NCBI GenBank assembly: GCA_964017185.1
Contig: OZ024872.1
Coordinates: 57,157,817-57,221,816 of the forward strand
Direction: 5' to 3'
From: Rugalucina vietnamica
Taxonomy: Eukaryota > Mollusca > Bivalvia > Lucinida > Lucinidae
DNA length: 64,000 bases
The position numbers were made by a program, and so were the translations under genes. The notes beneath the pieces are model-generated. The model saw only the letters and a program-made list of their open reading frames with translations. It did no database searches and was not told the origin of the DNA. Within the stretch, counting starts at the first letter, position 1. Each line of letters begins with the position of its first letter. Below, piece after piece: positions 22,957 through 34,713 of this stretch.

Positions 22957-23383
22957 GTAAAGATTTAATACACCAGCAATTTATCAGTCCACAACTTTAT
23001 CAGTTGCAGGAAACACGCGATTGTAAGCATCATATTTCTTTTGGGCTTCTATTAAATTCATGCATAACGTCCGAAGTTGTCAGTCATTAGAGGTATGATT
23101 TTAAAGAGCAAGAACCATTCCTTTTACAATATTTGATTATAAGTTGTTCGTATCCACATCACTACGATCTGCTCACATGTAGATTGACGGACAGTAGACC
23201 AGGAACGGTCTGATTACTATTTACAATCGCGCAACTCATTCATGCATTCAACAGAATATTGCCTTTCTTTTTGGAGTGTGACTTTCGTACTGCTCCATTT
23301 CCTGATCGATGCTAACAGTTTCCTTTGCTACCTCTTGCATTATTAGTATTGTGTGAAGAGATTTTTATATGTTTATGTTGTAG

Positions 23384-23455
23384 GTGTGTTCCATCGCATC
23401 ATTCAGGACAAGTAGCGGTTTTGTAAAATACAGATCCGGGTGTATGGAAGAAGGG
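23384..23455 (+). CDS. LU domain 1, exon 2
   Basis: A 72-base exon between TTATGTTGTAG and GAAGGG|GTAGGT, phase 0 on both sides. It encodes 24 residues beginning VCSIASFRTSSGFVKYRSG and continuing CMEEG. It has exactly the same length as exon 2 of the second LU domain (LCSIQELEWG...NMGCASHQ) and keeps the CSI and GC cysteines at the same positions, which makes chance unlikely. Confidence 0.82.
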
Positions 23456-24057
23456 GTAGGTGTAATTTATGTCCTTTATTGGTCAAAGTGACAAGTGTGA
23501 TCTCAGTTATTGCAAGAAGGTACTACCTTTGTCGTCCGCCCGTTGTCGGCTCATCAATATGTTAATTTAACACATTTTAGCACTTCACGCTCTTAGACTA
23601 CGTAAGTCACTCCATAAATTTTGATCAGGTAATTCATTTACAAGCCGACTTCTGAAATTTCATTGATTCAGCTACTCTACCTTTAGATATAGAAGTTTTT
23701 CTGTGATTTTGTAAACGATTCTTTAGACTATTTCAATTTCTGTTTTAAATGTTTGATCCAAATATAACATGTTTCATAACATACCTTCTTGGGCAATGAG
23801 TAGAGTTGCTCAGTAATTTAAAGTCACTTCACTGTTGAGTATCGCTTACATTTCTTAAAACTGTCAATATCTAAACCCATTATATGTTGAACAAAAGTAA
23901 AATATATACAAAAATGGGGTGCATTCTTATACGTACGACGTAATTGCGTTTTGGTTCAACTACGACGGTGCTTAAAATCCGTTTCAAAATATATTAGTTT
24001 CTGGTTAATAAGCTCAAATTCTTGGCTTTGAATTTTGGTGCTGTAAACAGCTTAAAT

Positions 24058-24250
24058 TATGTTTTCATATTTTAGTTTTGGAAATTGTGTTGCCGCCTAT
24101 TTGGACATTAACTGCTCACTCTGCTTACGCTACATTTCTTAATATAAGTACTTGAATGTTAATTAAGTGTTTTCCTACCTCGATTTTTTGAGTGGGAATT
24201 TGTTTCTGATTGCGCCATTTCCTGGTCATTGCCTACTTGAATTTCCTGTT
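24058..24250 (+). mobile_element. Diverged Penelope-like 3' tail
   Basis: An older copy of the Penelope tail (blocks TTTTCATATTTTAGTT, CACTCTGCTTACG, ATATAAGTACTTGA, CTACCTCGATTTTTTGAGTG, GCGCCATTTCCTGGTC, GCCTACTTG). It ends about 10 bases before the LU exon 3 start, so the polypyrimidine tract and acceptor of that exon lie at its edge. Confidence 0.78.
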
Positions 24251-24259
24251 TAAATACAG

Positions 24260-24359
24260 ATTTGTGAACGACTTAGGACCACGAGGGACGCACAACCAGT
24301 GGACTGTGTGGAATGTTGCGAGTCTAATTTTTGTAATAACCACGGCTGTGATGGCCAAG
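24260..24359 (+). CDS. LU domain 1, exon 3
   Basis: A 100-base exon from AAATACAG|ATTTGT to GGCCAAG|GTTGGT, phase 0 to phase 1. The peptide (ICERLRTTRDAQPVDCVE then CCESNFCNNHGCDGQ) contains the CC-x4-CNN signature that closes Ly6/uPAR-like domains. Length and phases equal those of exon 3 of the second LU domain (100 bases, CCDSDFCNNNC). The donor GTTGGT is weaker than average. A Penelope tail has inserted directly upstream. Confidence 0.84.
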
Positions 24360-24520
24360 GTTGGTGATAAATATAAATATAATGGGTCAGGAAATTATAA
24401 CGATTTACGATTATTGTTGTGCGAAGCCAAGTTAGAGCAAAATAAGATAAGAGCTGTCGCAGGACAGCGTTGCTCGCCTGACTTGTGCTATGCCACTACA
24501 TCTGTTAAAATCTATGACCC

Positions 24521-26240
24521 ATGACCTTGACCTCAAGGTCACTCAGGTGGGTCATGATGGTACAACATAAAACTTCAGACCAATGCAAAGTATCAACTTG
24601 ATCAATTTACATGTTCAAGAGATATAGACTTATAAAAACATTAACCAAAACTTAAACACAAAACTTCCAAGTCCGACCTCAAGGTCATCCAGGTGAGTTG
24701 TGATGTACAGCATAAAACCTGAGACCAATATCTATCAACCTGCAAGTATCAACTTTATCCATCAACATGTTCAAGAGATTTAGACTTTAACCAAAAAAAT
24801 TAACAGAAAATTTCTAAGTCTGTGACCTTGACCTCAAGGTCACCCAGGGTAGGTCATGATGGTACTGCATAAAACTTCAGACCAATATCTACCAACATGC
24901 AAAGTATCAACTCGATCAATCAACATGGTCAAGAGATAGAGACTTAAAAAAACTTAAATCAAAAACTTAAACACAAAATTTCTAAGTCTGTGACCTTGAC
25001 CTCAAGGTCACCGAGAGTGGGTCATGATGGTACTGCGTAAAACTTCAGACCAATATCTAGCAGCATACAAAGTATCAACTCAATCCATCAATATGGTCAA
25101 GAGATATTGACTTACAAAAACTTTAACCAAAAACTTAAACACAAAATTTCTAAGTCCGTGACCTTGACCTCAAGGTCACCCAGGGTGGGTCATGATGGTA
25201 CTGCGTAAAACTTCAGACCAATATCTAGCACCATGCAAAGTATCAAAACAATCCATCAATATGGTCAAGAGATATTGACTTACAAAAACTTTAACCAAGA
25301 ACTTAAACACAAAATTTCTAAGTCCGTGACCTTGACCTCAAGGTCACCCAGGGTGGGTCATGATGGTACTGCGTAAAACTCCAGACCAATATCTAGCACC
25401 ATGCAAAGTATCAAAACAATCCATCAATATGGTCAAGAGATATTGACTTACAAAAACTTTAACCAAAAACTTAAACACAAAATTTCTAAGTCCGTGACCT
25501 TGACCTCAAGGTCACCCAGGGTGGGTCATGATGGTACTGCGTAAAACTTCAGACCAATATCTAGCACCATGCAAAGTATCAAAACAATCCATCAATATGG
25601 TCAAGAGATATTGACTTACAAAAACTTTAACCAAGAACTTAAACACAAAATTTCTAAGTCCGTGAACTTGACCTCAAGGTCACCCAGGGTGGGTCATGAT
25701 GGTACTGCGTAAAACTTCAGACCAATATCTAGCACCATGCAAAGTATCAAAACAATCCATCAATATGGTCAAGAGATATTGACTTACAAAAACTTTAACC
25801 AAAAACTTAAACACAAAATTTCTAAGTCCGTGACCTTGACCTCAATGTCACCCAGGGTGGGTCATGATGGTACTGTGTAAAACTTCAGACCAATATCTAG
25901 CAACATACAAAGTATCAAAACAATCCATCAATATGGTCAAGAGATATTGACTTACAAAAACTTTAACCAAAACAAAAACTTAAACACAAAATTTCTAAGT
26001 ACGTGACCTTGACCTCAAGGTCACCCAGGGTGGGTCATGGTGATACTGCGTAAAACTTCAGACCAATATCTATCAACATACAAAGTATCAAGTTGAACTT
26101 GATCCATCAACATGGTCAAGAGATATAGACTTCTAAAAAACTTTAACCGAAAGTGTGACGCGGACGTAAACGTAAACGTAAACGCGGACGACCGAGGTGA
26201 CTACAATAGCTCTATGCACTTCGTGCAGGCGAGCTAACAA
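24521..26240 (+). repeat. 168-bp satellite inside a SINE-like repeat
   Basis: About ten tandem units. The inner ones have a regular 168-bp period (unit marks at 24993, 25161, 25329, 25497, 25665, 25833), with shorter and more diverged units on the left and a slightly longer last one. Each unit carries the near-invariant palindrome GTGACCTTGA-CC-TCAAGGTCAC and a GGGTCATGATGGTACTGC block. The right edge (26156-26240: GACGCGGACG, GCGGACGACC, GACTACAATAGCTC) is the same kind of end as in the dispersed repeat at 5020-5765, so the array looks like an internal expansion of that family. It lies in the intron between the two LU domains. Confidence 0.9.
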
Positions 26241-26464
26241 AATCGTTTGCTCAACTCAGTACAGAGGCAAGCTCGACAATGGTTCCAGGCAAGGAAACAA
26301 TGCCTCGTGAGCACAAGTTATTGTATAAAAATGTATGTTTATCTACATCGTAAGAAATCATTTAGATAAGATTTGGCATGTCCTTCTCACACTTCAATTT
26401 AAAAAGGCTAGAGTATATACCATATAAAGTCAATAAATTAGACCGGTTTTCCATCTTTATCCAG

Positions 26465-26565
26465 GACTGCCAGATATCCACAGTAGAGGTCCTCTATGTT
26501 ACGATTGTCCACATGTTGAATCAGTTGAAGAATGTGATACTGTCACATTGTGCCACCGTGGTCAA
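26465..26565 (+). CDS. LU domain 2, exon 1
   Basis: A 101-base exon between TTTATCCAG and GGTCAA|GTAAGT (a perfect donor), phase 1 to phase 0. It encodes LPDIHSRGPLCYDCPHVESV then EECDTVTLCHRGQ, with four cysteines in the LU pattern. The preceding polypyrimidine-rich tract (TTTTCCATCTTTATCCAG) is strong. Confidence 0.88.
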
Positions 26566-26767
26566 GTAAGTATTGGAAAAATATAGTCAAAATTGGTATC
26601 TCGTTATTTTATCATCACTGATAGCCACACTAGGGCTTTGTCGTGCTACCTTTCAACGTTCTTTATATACATATATAATATTTATTAGAGCGTTTTATAA
26701 TTATTCCATGAGTTTATCAAGTGTGTTACGATGTTTCAGTTTCTAATTAAAGTTTATGTTCTTTCAG

Positions 26768-26839
26768 TTATGCAGTATCCAAGAATTAGAATGGGGAGAT
26801 ATGTACAAACATTTCAACATGGGTTGTGCCAGTCACCAG
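26768..26839 (+). CDS. LU domain 2, exon 2
   Basis: A 72-base exon between TTCTTTCAG and CACCAG|GTAAGT, phase 0 on both sides. It encodes LCSIQELEWGDMYKHFNMG then CASHQ. It has the same length and cysteine positions as exon 2 of LU domain 1. Confidence 0.88.
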
Positions 26840-28578
26840 GTAAGTTATACCCTTCCAATTGAAGGTAACAGACAAGTAGGTATTTTCAAATGATGTTGAT
26901 GCTTTTCTGATGAATGTTCAAGTGAAACCTTTTATCTTGACTGACTCCCGTCGTCAAACTGTTGTTTTAACAGTAAAGCATGCACGTCTTAAATTGCTTG
27001 AAATCTTCTGATCTGAGCTTAGGAAAAATAGTTTTGTGGATCTTACAGAACATAGTATTATGAGCTTATATTGAATATAGGGCGGAAGCCAGTCTACCTT
27101 TGGTCACAAGTCACTGAAGCCTCTCCAAATTAACATGCCGCGATTTCTTTCTATGAAGGAAACATTCTTGATGTAATAAGCACATTACTAGTTATTAACT
27201 TCGCCTTATGCTAGATCATAACCTTTGCTTCATTCTAAAATAAAAGTCTCACCTCAATCTAGAACACAAACTTCGCATCAATCTTGAGAATAAAGGATCT
27301 GGTAAAACTAAATAGGTTTTCCGCCCAAAGTTTGAGTGTTTCTGGCAGCTTCTGTCTTCATCTTATAGAATATATGGTGCATTCTCCGTAAAATTTAAGG
27401 TTTGGTTAATGCAACAACATGGTGGCAACCTCTTGATGTTACATACCTGCAGCATAAATCTGTGTCAAAGCGGGGGGAGGTCAGATTTAAAAATAAAATT
27501 CTCAGAAAACAGCTCTTTGCCATAATTTATCAAGATAGTTCTACAGTATGCTTATTGAAACCTAAATTTTGGGCAGAAACTATTTATGCATGAATAACAG
27601 GTACATCATTTTTATCAGATTTATAATTCTAAATAACAATGTCCATCACTTTTGCAAAAACCTGTACCTTAAATATACTATGCAAAAAATTAATTAGTTT
27701 TCACTTTGAACAGTGGCTCCATATGTTTTGTAGACATTAAGGAAGTTCTTCTGACAACGGCTTGCAAATATCAAATGAATGTAAAACCAATAGTTGTGTG
27801 GTGCTGAAGTAACGATAGGTTTTAAGTCCACAGAGGCATATCTCAAATAAAACATAAACCATCAAAAAATTGAGAAACATATTTTGCACAGTATATTTAT
27901 ATGAATTATAACGTGGATACTTCATGTGCATACCTGTTAAAAAAGGACAGATAGTCTGTTCATTCAGGTAGAACATACATATACAGTATATTTCCATAGC
28001 CTTTGTACATTACAAATAAAAGAGCTGAGCACATTTATCGGTTTTGGGACTTTTTGACAGCCTTCACCCCTTGCCCAAACATGACATTTTGATATATGTC
28101 GTTTACAAAAAAATCAGTTGTGTTCAAAATTTTTTGTTTGGACAAGGGGGGAACATGGACTTATAAATATTTTCCTAATTTCCTATATGATCCTATATTA
28201 AATTCAAAGATTTTGTCCATTTTTTAACGAAGTCATTTCTTGAGTTACCCACAACATTACATGTCAGCAGAAACTTATTTTTCGACTGCAATAAACTTCA
28301 TTAAAGTGCCTGAAACTTGAGATTTTGAAATTTTCTTGGGCAATCTCACTAAAGAAATCTTCCCAGATCCTTTCGTCTCAATAGAGAATATATATTTTTT
28401 TTTACAAAGAACATAAATAATGTATCATGATTTAGTCCTAATGCTTACGCTCAATAGTTTCTTTAAAGGTGTACACATTAAAAAGAACCAGTAATGACAC
28501 CTTTATGTAGCATATTGTGCCAAACGGTATTCACATGAGCGCTTGAATATGAGTGATTAATTACTTCATTTGTTTCAG

Positions 28579-28678
28579 TGTATACCTACCAAGAGGTCAA
28601 CACCAATATGCCAGAACTGTTGTGATTCTGACTTCTGTAACAACAATTGCACCAAGATGCCATCTGGACCTATAATTG
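28579..28678 (+). CDS. LU domain 2, exon 3
   Basis: A 100-base exon between TTGTTTCAG and ATAATTG|GTAAAT, phase 0 to phase 1. It encodes CIPTKRSTPICQNCCDSDF then CNNNCTKMPSGPII, with the closing CC-x4-CNN LU signature. Together with the two preceding exons it forms a domain of about 90 residues with 12 cysteines, two more than the usual ten. The phase 1 end would join directly to the second IgGFc exon at 53752, or to unseen exons in between. Confidence 0.88.
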
Positions 28679-28790
28679 GTAAATAAATATAGTTATACAT
28701 ACGTCTATACACATACACCATCAGAAAAATATGTCCGTGAAATGCATACCCACTTTTATATAGAGAAACTGAGGTTTGCAGGGGTAAACT

Positions 28791-28902
28791 TTTTTCTTAT
28801 TTTTGCTCCAAAACGTAGATTGTGGGTACTCGTTAGAACCGCCTCAGCGAGGTGGTTCTAACGTGTACCCAAAATCTATGTTTTGGAGCAAAAATAAGAA
28901 AA
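28791..28902. repeat. Near-perfect hairpin palindrome
   Basis: Arms of about 50 bases (TTTTTGCTCCAAAACGTAGA at left; inverted CTATGTTTTGGAGCAAAAA at right) around a short centre, GCCTCAGCGAGGTG. No coding capacity. Likely a small foldback MITE. Confidence 0.8.
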
Positions 28903-29800
28903 ATATTAAAAATATTTGATGAAAATATCTATTTTTACAGCTGTGAAAAATCTCTGTATATTGCATGGGCAAGTGTTCGTAATACCTTCCACCATCATCA
29001 CTTATTTCTTGATGTTTCGTCTATCCCAATTTACACTCACTCTTTCACAATTCAGTGTCCGGTCCCATAGCATTTATATACCAGAGTCGCATATATCAAT
29101 CCATTATAAAGATTTCTGAAATAATGTGAATCCTTCCTAAAATTCATCGGGTGATTAAAACAGCTGATAATTTTAGTTCTTGTGTAGGCAGATATATCAT
29201 TTACACGTATTCAGAACAATTCACATTGTATCAACGTCACTCAAGCTTTCGATGATTCCTATTATTTACTTTATGCTGGCGATAGCAAAATGCATATCTA
29301 AATCTTTTCGAGACTAATTTGTGAGATGACATTATAGAATATTGAATTTCTGGCCACTTCCTTCAGTCATAGCTTTAACGTGATTATTTTTATCATTGTT
29401 TAATTTCATGAAAACAACTAAATCGCAACAACAACTTTACGTTAGTCACCATTGCGAAATCACATAAATCATTTTAACACAGAACTCTCCTTCCAACGCA
29501 ATTACCATTCTTTGTACATGTATGCTATTAAACAGTAACATAATTCATAGGTCGCAGGACCTGGTCAAAATGAATTTTAGTAAACCTTACCCTTTCACAC
29601 ACAACATGCACAAGTTCAATTCTATCAAAATTCTTAAATGGTGCATATGCAGGATAAAATGACCACCAAAATTGTTTTTGGTACGAGGGTCATCCAATAA
29701 TTCATGACAATGCTTATATCGCCCAAACGGTCTATATAATTAGAATAAGTTTGCTTATCCAGTGTGGCAATGGGCGTTGCCTACTGGCATGTGAAATATG
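28903..29800. other. No recognised feature
   Basis: AT-rich intronic or intergenic DNA. A short motif, TACGAGGGTCATCCAATAAT near 29683, looks like a mariner-type terminus, but no partner end was found. Confidence 0.45.
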
Positions 29801-29899
29801 AAAAGGTACAAGTAGGTAAAGATCAGGAAAAGGCGCAACCAGTAAAAGACTCCCACTCCAAAAACCGAGGTGGGAAAAAACCAAACCAACAATCAGGTA
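29801..29899 (-). mobile_element. Penelope-like 3' tail fragment, about 100 bp
   Basis: Reverse complement of the last 100 bases of the Penelope tail (GGTACAAGTAGGTAAAGATC through AACAATCAGG). Confidence 0.85.
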
Positions 29900-30144
29900 A
29901 GTCTACGTCACAATCTGACTGATGTTGTAGAAACCTGTATGCAACACTCTGAGAGCTCATGGCCGCAAAATTGCGATATTGTCTTCCTTTAACTGAGGGA
30001 AGGGTAAACCAACTGTCCTCTGTATTTTGTTAGTCGTATTAGGGTAATGTGATATTTTTCTGAATACCCAACTACTCTATAAAACAGCACACTGACCATG
30101 TCAGTCTAATCCGACATACATACAGCAGGACCTTATTTATATAA

Positions 30145-30897
30145 AAAGGTACAAGTAGGCAAAGACCGGGAAAAGGTGCAATCAGAAAAAGATTCCCACT
30201 CCAAAAACCGAGGTGGGAAAAAAACCCAAACCAACAATCAGGTACTGATACCAAGACAACATTTCGTAAGCCGAATGAGCAGCTATTTTCCCAATAGGTG
30301 GCCACTCAGTTACCTTAACTTAACTAAAAATATGTAAACACACATAAGGCGCCAACAGCATAAAAATTTCAAACACCAAGACATAAAACAAAAAGAACCA
30401 CCACAGAAGTATCGACTTGGAACGATCAGTAACACACAGATACTGCCGGGCTTAAATCGATTTTACATGGCCATTACCTCACCCTCTTCAGTGGTTCATA
30501 ACATTTAGCTAGTTCTTCGGTCCTCGTGGTGAATCTCTAACTAGTCAATAAATCATCAAGAACAAACAAATAAATCAAGATAAACATCCTGATGAATCAA
30601 AAACTACAGATTCAGTAAGCTACCCGACGATGGACTTAGTAGCTCCGGAGCAAAAGAAAAACATCAGTTGGACCCCGATGGGCCAAGCAACAGACAGGAA
30701 ACTCCGGCCCCAACCAACTTAAATGAATAGCTTTAGGTCGGGGCCATCATAGAGTCTGACGTCCGACCCACCGGCGTGCAATTAAAGAAGGCAGCATAGT
30801 TATCAACCATGATTGGGTTAAAAACTAAGCATGCAGACTGTCACATAACATTTAAGTTATAACTTATACGTCTGTAACGTGTTATGATTTTTCTAAA
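30145..30897 (-). mobile_element. Penelope-like element, 3' end including end of coding region
   Basis: Reverse complement of the element at 16337-18412. It spans the whole tail and the last about 40 codons of the reverse transcriptase frame (homologous to 17630-17782), then stops abruptly near 30897. It proves that the separate tails and the reverse transcriptase belong to one element. Confidence 0.9.
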
Positions 30898-33558
30898 CTG
30901 TAAGAGTTTTATGATTGGGGGGGTTATTCTATTTCTATAAAATTGGGCCATAAAAATGGCTTATAAGGTCGCGGCCTTTTACCTTCTCTTGTCTTTAGTT
31001 GCCTTGTAACCGTTGTAGTCTCGGCATGGTTATTATTTTCCTAGATGATGTAGACCCATACATATGCAGGTACACGTGAACATAATTGAAAAAACACATT
31101 ATTAGAGTAATAGAGTTTGTTTTTGAGGCCGTTGTCAGAAATAATTGGATTTTATCATTCTGTTTTGTAGGCTAGAAGTCGACGAACCCTGCGACAGTAC
31201 AGTTTCTCAGATACACGGTGGTTGATTATCTAATGATATGTTGCAATTATGAATCCTAATGTGTGGTTAAAATTGACATAAAAATTATCATGTATCTTGA
31301 CTGAGTACATTCTCCATTTGTTTATTTATATACTTAGAACCTAAAGAACTTAGAAAACGCCTCATTTCCTGATCATTGACTTCTTGTACCTTTCACGATA
31401 TATTGTCCTAAACTGGCATTCTTTCTTTGAGCATAAATTATTGTCGAACAGAAAAGTCCAATCAGTCTGCTTAAATTACATACAAAATCCGAACCGACAA
31501 CGCCAGTGATTTACTTCATACATACTAAGATCTCAAACTTTACCCAAATTTGAACAAAATAAAACTACAAGGGCGAAAAATATTAATCATGTCCGCCATG
31601 ATTTCTGGAAAGAAAGACAAGAAGTCAAGCAAATGTTGTAAGTCGGCTTTTATTTAAACAAAAAAAAGTGATAATTTCGTCTTTGTAACGTTTATTACGA
31701 AAACTTTTCATTTTTGCGTGTAAAATGAAACAAATTCGAAAATCTTCAAACACAATAAATAGGCTGATAATTGTCTAAACATTACCATTATGATAACGTT
31801 TTGCGCTGTAATCAAATGTCTCTGTATTTTGAGCACTTTACGCTTGACGTCAGCGAATAACGCGACCCCCTTAAACAGCATTAAAGAAAGTCGCAATTTT
31901 TATTTTGCTTTTTTCCTTGTGCTTAAGGTTGAAAGGGGTTGTTTTTTGTAGGCGTACTAAGGTTTTCTTCAGAAAACGTTACGTCTCAAGAAAACAGCCA
32001 AAGCTGAATTTGCAAACAATTTAGCAAACAAATCTTTATGACTGAATATTGTTATCATGTTAGGATACACACCATCATGTTTAATTTGTAAATCAGCATC
32101 ATTTTCCCCAAGATTTTAGCAAATGATAACCGATGTATGATGAGGCGTTTTTAAAGTTCTTACATGTATATCAATTGCAATTGGTTCATCGCTTCGAGAA
32201 AAGTGTCTTTATCTTTTATGGACGAGGCGTCTGTGAGAGTCATGCGACTTTTAACATTCATACATACCATAGAGGCGCATATGGAAACTGGTTCTGGTAA
32301 CGTTTATTCGCCAAGGTATTTTTTTTACGTTGCATGTACCAGTGCCTCTCTCTGGTAGGTTTTTCACGACTGATGACGAAACCTTCATGGCCGATACTTT
32401 CGATATGTTTCTTTGTTTATTCTCATATACACATGGAAGTAAGTTAGGGAACACCTGTAAAATTGTGACTACCAACTTTGGACTATATATATATCCTTCT
32501 TTTTAAGAATTATATTATTAAGAACGTTTTGACAACATGACAGAATCACTAGTATCAAAAGAGATGTACAGAACGCGCTGATATTCTTTGCGATAATTTT
32601 ATTTTGTGAACTCGCATTATCATATTTTTTCTTCAGCATCAAGCTGAGAACTTGCCTGTGGTTTGGGTATTATTAATTCCTTATTTTCTGACCAACTGTC
32701 GGCGGTAGATCCATACTTTTCCGGGGTATGTTTCATGATCACGTTTTGTTCTTTGGCTATACATTTTGCAGGTTGTAAATGTTGGGCCAGATATTCCATA
32801 TGACCCTTTAGGAATTTAAACATGCACGTTCTGGTCATAGTGACATAGCGGAATTATTCTCTAAGGCTTTATTTGCAAAAATGCCAACAATTTTCTCTTC
32901 CATAGAAATAAATGCAAATGTATGATTAGTTGGTGTTAAGATTAAACATGGACTTTTAGATCCGTTGAGAACGATCAGATGCAACAAATTATTCCTGTTT
33001 TGCATTCAATAAATGAGTTTTGCGGAGTGCAGAAGCAAAACGGCCAACTCGTCTTCAGTCAAAGTGGAGTTTTTCATATATGGCACATTTAGTCCTCCGT
33101 AGCACAAGAATAAAATGTTGTAAATGTCCATATATTGGCCTGTCGCTTGGCCAAGGTATGAAATACATGTGATAAAATTTTAAGTTTCGCCAGAAAATAG
33201 GAAAATGGATTTTTTCAAACATTTCATAAGAGCTAACAGTGTTCCCTTATTTATTTCCATGTGTATATATCGAATTGCTTTTAAAACACTCAGTTTAGTT
33301 TTATCAAAACTGATGGCTAAACATACCTTTTGTCAATGCCTTATTTAGCGTGACCTCGTGAAAGATAAGATGGTCTGCGACATATTTGTTTAGTCAACAC
33401 CAGAAACGATGCAGGTCGAAATTATCGTCTTTGTCATTGCAGTAAGTAAACATTTTGCGTTCTCGCCATCAAAGAAACATGTTAAAGAATCTATGTCAAA
33501 GAATCTTTGTTCATGTTTCTTTGTCACATAACATTCGATAAGTATTACACCGAGTATA
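30898..33558. other. No recognised gene; one Penelope scrap
   Basis: AT-rich DNA with short random frames. A 37-bp stretch at 31353-31389 (CATTTCCTGATCATTGAC, TTCTTGTACCTTT) is a diverged Penelope terminus. The minus frame at 32620-32838 (72 residues) has a protein-like composition but no domain or splice context I can recognise. Confidence 0.5.
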
Positions 33559-34599
33559 CCCATCAAAAGAAGTTTTGCACCATTTAGATTTTTTCATATT
33601 TTAAGTGACATTTTGACTAACAAATTTTCCAACCTAGCTTTTTGAATTTGCACAGTCTGAAAGAGTTTGATAATGTGTGTGATAAGACCAAAACAAGTTG
33701 CGGAAACGATTTTAGGAAAAAATGAAAATTCCCGTTTTCTGTAAATACAGATAATTGGGAAATCGAAAAAAATCCACCAAAAATGACACAGAGTTAAGAA
33801 CATATTTTTGTTTCCTAATTTACACACAAGAGCGCCAAAGCTAATGATAATGCGAAAAAAAATTAAAATCTCAAAATTTTGGTGAATTTGCATTTTTTTG
33901 ACAAAATTGCAATTTTTGAGAAAACATCATAAATATTGGAGAAAATGAGTAAAATCAAAATTCATTTCAATTTTTTATTACTGTGAGATGTTTTGACACC
34001 AAAACCTGCCGCTTGTTTTCTTTCTGTTAAAGGCAATTTCATGTCAAAGATGCTGCATGAGTATTGTTTGATATGCAGCTTTTTAAAAAAGCTTTTTAAA
34101 AAGTCGGAATTTGGATGTGTTGAAAAGCAGTACCTCCAGTTAAACATTAACTTAAAGGGGTGTTGCATGCTGTGTTTGAAGGAAAAACAACCCATTTTTG
34201 GAGAGATGAGTTACCAAGGTTTATCTGAGAATTTAAAAAAATCTCAAAAATCCTTATTTTTGGTCAAAAATAGTGTTTTTGTCCAAAAATCAGTTTTTAG
34301 CTTTATTGCTCTAAATGATTGCTTTCAGTTTCTTGAGCGAGGATGTGAAACAAATTCAGGTGTGGAAGCCCATAAAAGAAGATGTGGGCGTTTTGTTGCA
34401 TACCAAATTTTGGTGTTTTCAAAAACATGCATTTTTGCACATTTTTACTCATCTTTTTAAGAAAAAGTATTGATTTGTTATTCATGAAGTCCAGGCCTTT
34501 AACATGGTATTAAGTTTTAAAAGTTTATTCGAAAAAGATCTATACTTATCATTTTAAAATGAGAAAAATATTAACTGGTGCAAAACTTCTTTTGATGAG
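33559..34599. mobile_element. 1.04-kb TA-flanked inverted-repeat element
   Basis: Left end CCCATCAAAAGAAGTTTTGC and inverted right end CTCATCAAAAGAAGTTTTGC, flanked by TA (33557-33558 and 34600-34601). The interior is A/T-homopolymer rich. The frames at 33594-33893 (minus) and 33993-34460 (plus, 155 residues) show no transposase motif. Size and style resemble the element at 48988-50031, but the ends differ. Confidence 0.72.
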
Positions 34600-34665
34600 T
34601 ATATTTACAATTGTTTTGTAAACTACTGTCCATATAACGTCTTTCATACAACACCTTTTCAAAAT

Positions 34666-34670
<5 letters not shown>

Positions 34671-34710
<40 letters not shown>
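34671..34710. repeat. (GT)n microsatellite
   Basis: About 20 GT units. The following 34711-35861 holds no recognised feature, except a 22-bp Penelope end (GGTACAAATAGGCAAAGATC) at 35815. Confidence 0.95.

Positions 34711-34713
<3 letters not shown>

Noticed and set aside
22957-23090. LU exon 1 continuing without an intron into the QQFISPQLYQLQETRDC-like sequence, with a frameshift
   Set aside because: A proper donor (GAG|GTAAAG) and a separate 72-base exon 2 at 23384-23455, matching the second LU domain in length and cysteines, explain the gene better.
31163-31230. Possible terminal exon after the second LU domain (acceptor TCTGTTTTGTAG at 31159-31170)
   Set aside because: It would add only a glycine and a stop, and any intron with a pyrimidine-rich tract could offer such a site; no further support.
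32355-32390. CTGATGACGAAAC as a hammerhead core
   Set aside because: There is no room for helix II between CTGATGA and GAAA, and the flanks do not pair.
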